DNA from: Massilia timonae CCUG 45783
Lineage (GTDB): Bacteria; Pseudomonadota; Gammaproteobacteria; Burkholderiales; Burkholderiaceae_D
Length of the DNA: 64,000 nucleotides
Assembly: GCF_000315425.1 (NCBI RefSeq)
Contig: NZ_JH992922.1
Coordinates: forward strand, 2,202,731 to 2,266,730
Direction: 5' to 3'
The notes under the pieces are model-generated. The model did no database searches. It had not been told where the DNA came from and worked only from the letters and a program-made list of their open reading frames with translations. Made by a program: the position numbers and the translations under genes. The stretch's first letter is position 1. Every line of letters starts with the position of its first letter. Shown here piece after piece: positions 61,515-64,000 of this stretch.

Positions 61515-62255
61515 ATGGACCGCCTGATCTACACCGCCGCCTCCGGCGCCAAGCACATCCTCGAACAGCAGGCCACGACCTCGAACAACCTGGCCAACGT
61601 CAGCACCACGGGCTTCCGTGCCCAGCTCGACGTGTTCCGTTCGGCGCCGGTGCAGGGTCCGGGCCTGCCGACGCGCGCCTTCGTGGTCGACTCGACCGCC
61701 GGCAACGACTTTTCGTCGGGCGCGTTGCAGGTCACGGGCCGCGACCTGGACGTGGCGGTGAAGGGGCAGGGCTGGCTGGCGGTGCAGATGCCGGACGGCA
61801 CCGAGGCGTATACCCGCAACGGTTCGCTGCAGATGAGCCCGAACGGCGTGCTGACCACGGCGTCGGGCCAGACCATCGCCGGCGAGGGCGGTCCGATCAC
61901 GATTCCGCCCGACGCCACCGTGACGGTCGGCGGCGACGGCACCGTCTCGACCATCTCCAACGTCGATTCGCCGGCCGCGCCGGCCGTGCTGGGCCGCCTG
62001 AAGCTGGTCAATCCGCTTGACGCCGACCTGGTGCGCGGCGACGACGGCCTGTTCCGCCTGAAGGATGGCGGCAACGCCCAGCTCGACCCCAATGTGCGGG
62101 TGGCGGGCGGCGCGCTCGAGGGCAGCAACGTCAATCCGGTCGATTGCATGGTCGACATGATCTCCCTGGCAAGGTCGTTCGACACGCAAATGAGCCTGTT
62201 GAAGAACGCCGAGAATAACGCCGCAAAAGCGACCCAGATCCTCGCTTTGAATTGA
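61515..62255 (+). CDS. flgF: Flagellar basal-body rod protein FlgF
   Basis: Encodes a 246-residue rod protein FlgF. It shares the hook/rod N-terminal motif ([23 protein letters not shown], in blocks), the middle region with MPDGTEAYTRNGSLQ, and the C-terminal motif GALEGSNVNPVDCMVDMISLARSFDTQ. The length and the single Asn-Pro-Val-Asp variant (NPVD) are usual for FlgF. AAAGGA lies upstream of the ATG. It sits in the operon between flgE and flgG. Confidence 0.94.
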   Translation: MDRLIYTAASGAKHILEQQATTSNNLANVSTTGFRAQLDVFRSAPVQGPGLPTRAFVVDSTAGNDFSSGALQVTGRDLDVAVKGQGWLAVQMPDGTEAYTRNGSLQMSPNGVLTTASGQTIAGEGGPITIPPDATVTVGGDGTVSTISNVDSPAAPAVLGRLKLVNPLDADLVRGDDGLFRLKDGGNAQLDPNVRVAGGALEGSNVNPVDCMVDMISLARSFDTQMSLLKNAENNAAKATQILALN

Positions 62256-62319
62256 TAGTTGCCCCGGCATAATTCTATTGTGCGTGGCGGTGTTCGCCTG
62301 CCACCAATAGGAGAATGCC

Positions 62320-63102
62320 ATGATTCGTTCGCTGTACATCGCCAAGACCGGTCTGGAAGCCCAGCAGACCAACCTGGACGTCATTTCGAACAACCTCGCC
62401 AACGTCAGCACCAACGGCTTCAAGAAGTCGCGCGCCGTGTTCGAGGACCTGCTGTACCAGAACGTACGCCAGCCAGGCGCCCAGTCGTCGCAGCAGACCA
62501 ACCTGCCATCGGGCCTGCAGATCGGCACCGGTGTGCGCACCGTCGCCACCGAGCGCATCCACACCCAGGGCAACCCCCAGCTGACCGGCAATGACAAGGA
62601 CGTCATGGTCAACGGTCCCGGCTACTTCCCGGTCCTGATGCCGGACGGCACCCAGGCGTATACCCGCGACGGCTCCTTCCAGAAAGACCAGAACGGCCAG
62701 CTCGTCACCTCGAGCGGCTTCGTGGTCCAGCCCGCCATCACCGTGCCGGCCAATGCCGAATCGATCAGCGTCGGCCGCGACGGCACCGTGTCGGTCAAGA
62801 TCGCCGGCGAAACCGCGATGACCCAGATCGGCGCCCTGCAACTGGCGACCTTCATCAATCCCGCCGGCCTCGAGTCGCGCGGCGAGAACCTGTACGTCGA
62901 AACCACCTCGTCGGGCGCACCGAACCTGAACGTGCCAGGCACCAATGGCGCAGGCAACCTGATGCAAGGGTATGTCGAAGCGTCGAACGTCAACGTGGTC
63001 GAAGAAATGGTCGCCATGATCCAGACCCAGCGCGCCTACGAGATCAACAGCAAGGCGATCACGACTTCCGACCAGATGCTCCAGAAACTGTCGCAGCTCT
63101 AA
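62320..63102 (+). CDS. flgG: Flagellar distal rod protein FlgG
   Basis: Encodes the 260-residue distal rod protein FlgG, the most conserved rod subunit at this size. Motifs: [40 protein letters not shown], the FlgG-specific segment after it ([14 protein letters not shown]), [18 protein letters not shown], and the C-terminal [28 protein letters not shown] in blocks. GGAG lies before the ATG. It is followed by flgH after 10 bases. Confidence 0.96.
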   Translation: MIRSLYIAKTGLEAQQTNLDVISNNLANVSTNGFKKSRAVFEDLLYQNVRQPGAQSSQQTNLPSGLQIGTGVRTVATERIHTQGNPQLTGNDKDVMVNGPGYFPVLMPDGTQAYTRDGSFQKDQNGQLVTSSGFVVQPAITVPANAESISVGRDGTVSVKIAGETAMTQIGALQLATFINPAGLESRGENLYVETTSSGAPNLNVPGTNGAGNLMQGYVEASNVNVVEEMVAMIQTQRAYEINSKAITTSDQMLQKLSQL

Positions 63103-63112
63103 TCCAGTCCTC

Positions 63113-63766
63113 ATGAAAACCCTGTCTCTGTCCTTCCTCGCCGCGGTGGCGCTGCTTGCCGGTTGCAACACCGCGCCGACCACCATCGTGCAAGGCCCGA
63201 CCAGCGCCCGTCCGATGCTGGTCGACACCACCCCAGCCACCGACGGCGCCATCTTCAACGTCAACAGCTACCGCCCGATGTTCGAAGACCGCCGCGCGCG
63301 CCACATCGGCGACCTGCTGACCGTGAACATCAGCGAGCGCACCAGCGCCACCAAGACCGGCGCCAGCTCGGGCAACAAGACCGGCAGCGCCAGCTTCACC
63401 GCGCCTGGCCTGCTGGCCGGCACCATCGGCGCCGGCGTCGACCTCGAGTCGGGCACCAAGTATGCCGACGGCGACAACCAGAGCGCCTCGAACAATTTCA
63501 GCGGCACCATCGGCGTGACCGTCACCGAAGTGCTGCCCAACGGTAACCTGATCGTGGCCGGCGAAAAGCAGGTCGCGATGAACAAGGGCACCGAGTTCAT
63601 CCGTTTCTCGGGCATGGTCAGCCCGGACACGATCCAGGCCGGCAATACGGTCTCGTCGGCGGTGATCGCCGATGCGCGGGTCGAATACCGCACCAACAGC
63701 CGTCTCGACCGCGCCGAGGTGACCTCGATGCTGTCGCGCTTCTTCCTGTCGATGCTGCCGTTCTAA
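63113..63766 (+). CDS. flgH: Flagellar L-ring lipoprotein FlgH
   Basis: Encodes a 217-residue outer-membrane lipoprotein that forms the L-ring. A lipoprotein signal peptide ends with LLAGC, with the lipidated Cys at residue 18. Conserved FlgH text follows: MFEDRRARHIGDLLTVNISERTSA (blocks), TVTEVLPNGNLIVAGEKQV and the C-terminal VRYRTNS-like segment ADARVEYRTNSRLDRAEVTSMLSRFFLSMLPF in blocks. It is 10 bases after flgG and 15 bases before flgI, so it is within the same operon. Confidence 0.95.
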   Translation: MKTLSLSFLAAVALLAGCNTAPTTIVQGPTSARPMLVDTTPATDGAIFNVNSYRPMFEDRRARHIGDLLTVNISERTSATKTGASSGNKTGSASFTAPGLLAGTIGAGVDLESGTKYADGDNQSASNNFSGTIGVTVTEVLPNGNLIVAGEKQVAMNKGTEFIRFSGMVSPDTIQAGNTVSSAVIADARVEYRTNSRLDRAEVTSMLSRFFLSMLPF

Positions 63767-63781
63767 TTTAAAGAGTCATTC

Positions 63782-64000
63782 ATGCGTAAGATCACCGTCT
63801 TCATGCTGCTCGCCGCCGCGCTTGCGGGGACTGCTCCAGTGGCCCAGGCCGAGCGCCTGAAGGACCTGGCGACCATCGCCGGCGTGCGCCAGAACCAGTT
63901 GTCGGGCTACGGCATCGTCGTGGGCCTGGACGGCACCGGCGACCAGACCACGCAAACCCCGTTCACCGTGCAGTCGATCAAGGCGATGCTGCAGCAGAAG
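63782..64000 (+). CDS. flgI: Flagellar P-ring protein FlgI (partial, runs off the window)
   Basis: The first 73 codons of a P-ring protein are present; the gene continues past the window end. It begins with a signal peptide (about residues 1-23, ending VAQAER) and the conserved FlgI start [32 protein letters not shown] (in blocks). FlgA, encoded at 57432-58133, is its assembly chaperone. It was not completed because the window ends here. Confidence 0.92.
   Translation, partial: MRKITVFMLLAAALAGTAPVAQAERLKDLATIAGVRQNQLSGYGIVVGLDGTGDQTTQTPFTVQSIKAMLQQK

Overview
The window looks like a chromosomal segment of a motile, high-GC betaproteobacterium of the Oxalobacteraceae, most like Massilia/Telluria/Janthinobacterium. 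This is inferred from gene content and order: rne next to rluC with HAD, Rieske and SppA genes; flhB-flhA-flhF-flhG-fliA-motC-motD; flgN-flgM-flgA divergent from flgBCDEFGH; and a large DUF4214 protein beside glycosyltransferases. I see no rRNA, tRNA, CRISPR array, prophage or intact insertion sequence.

Layout. (1) 0.3-5.7 kb, plus strand: an adenine-deaminase-type hydrolase, an FtsX-type ABC permease, a group II truncated haemoglobin and rmuC. (2) 5.8-12.1 kb, minus strand: a MobA-MoeA fusion coupled to moaA (molybdenum cofactor synthesis), a strong terminator, and rne with a repeat-rich C-terminus and a long leader. (3) 12.8-20.0 kb, plus strand: rluC, a HAD phosphatase, a Rieske protein, an SppA-like protease, a probable unrecognised small RNA, rsuA, outer-membrane phospholipase A and a fumarylacetoacetate-hydrolase-family enzyme. 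(4) 20-22.7 kb: a secreted protein of unknown function and a WecA/MraY-family sugar-phosphate transferase. (5) 22.9-32.2 kb: the flhB-flhA / flhF-flhG-fliA-motC-motD flagellar block. It is interrupted by an opposite-strand, AT-richer cassette that looks like a Tlde1-type peptidoglycan-targeting toxin (DUF2778) with a membrane immunity protein and a third small protein. (6) 32.2-37.5 kb: an M35-type metalloprotease facing a stand-alone paralogue of its N-terminal domain, a globin-PAS-PAS-GGDEF-EAL sensor and a secreted protein. (7) 37.8-41.2 kb: the dTDP-L-rhamnose operon rfbBDAC. (8) 41.5-52.5 kb, minus strand: a glycan island (four glycosyltransferases, one polysaccharide pyruvyl transferase) headed by a DUF4214 protein. 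Its distal part is markedly AT-rich and probably acquired. (9) 53-56.3 kb: a ClC chloride channel, a small hydrophilic protein and a membrane diguanylate cyclase. (10) 56.5-64 kb: flgN-flgM-flgA (minus, with a near-consensus FliA promoter before flgM) divergent from flgBCDEFGH and the start of flgI.

Together the window links motility (two flagellar blocks, a MotCD stator, FliA/FlgM control), c-di-GMP signalling (two GGDEF proteins, one with an O2-sensing globin) and surface glycan synthesis (dTDP-rhamnose plus glycosyltransferases). The most unusual items are the toxin/immunity cassette inside the flagellar region, the in-frame MobA-MoeA fusion, the protease/stand-alone-domain pair, the terminator-like hairpin inside the start of a glycosyltransferase gene, and the promoter-to-terminator small RNA candidate at about 15.98 kb. 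All functions are read from sequence motifs only.
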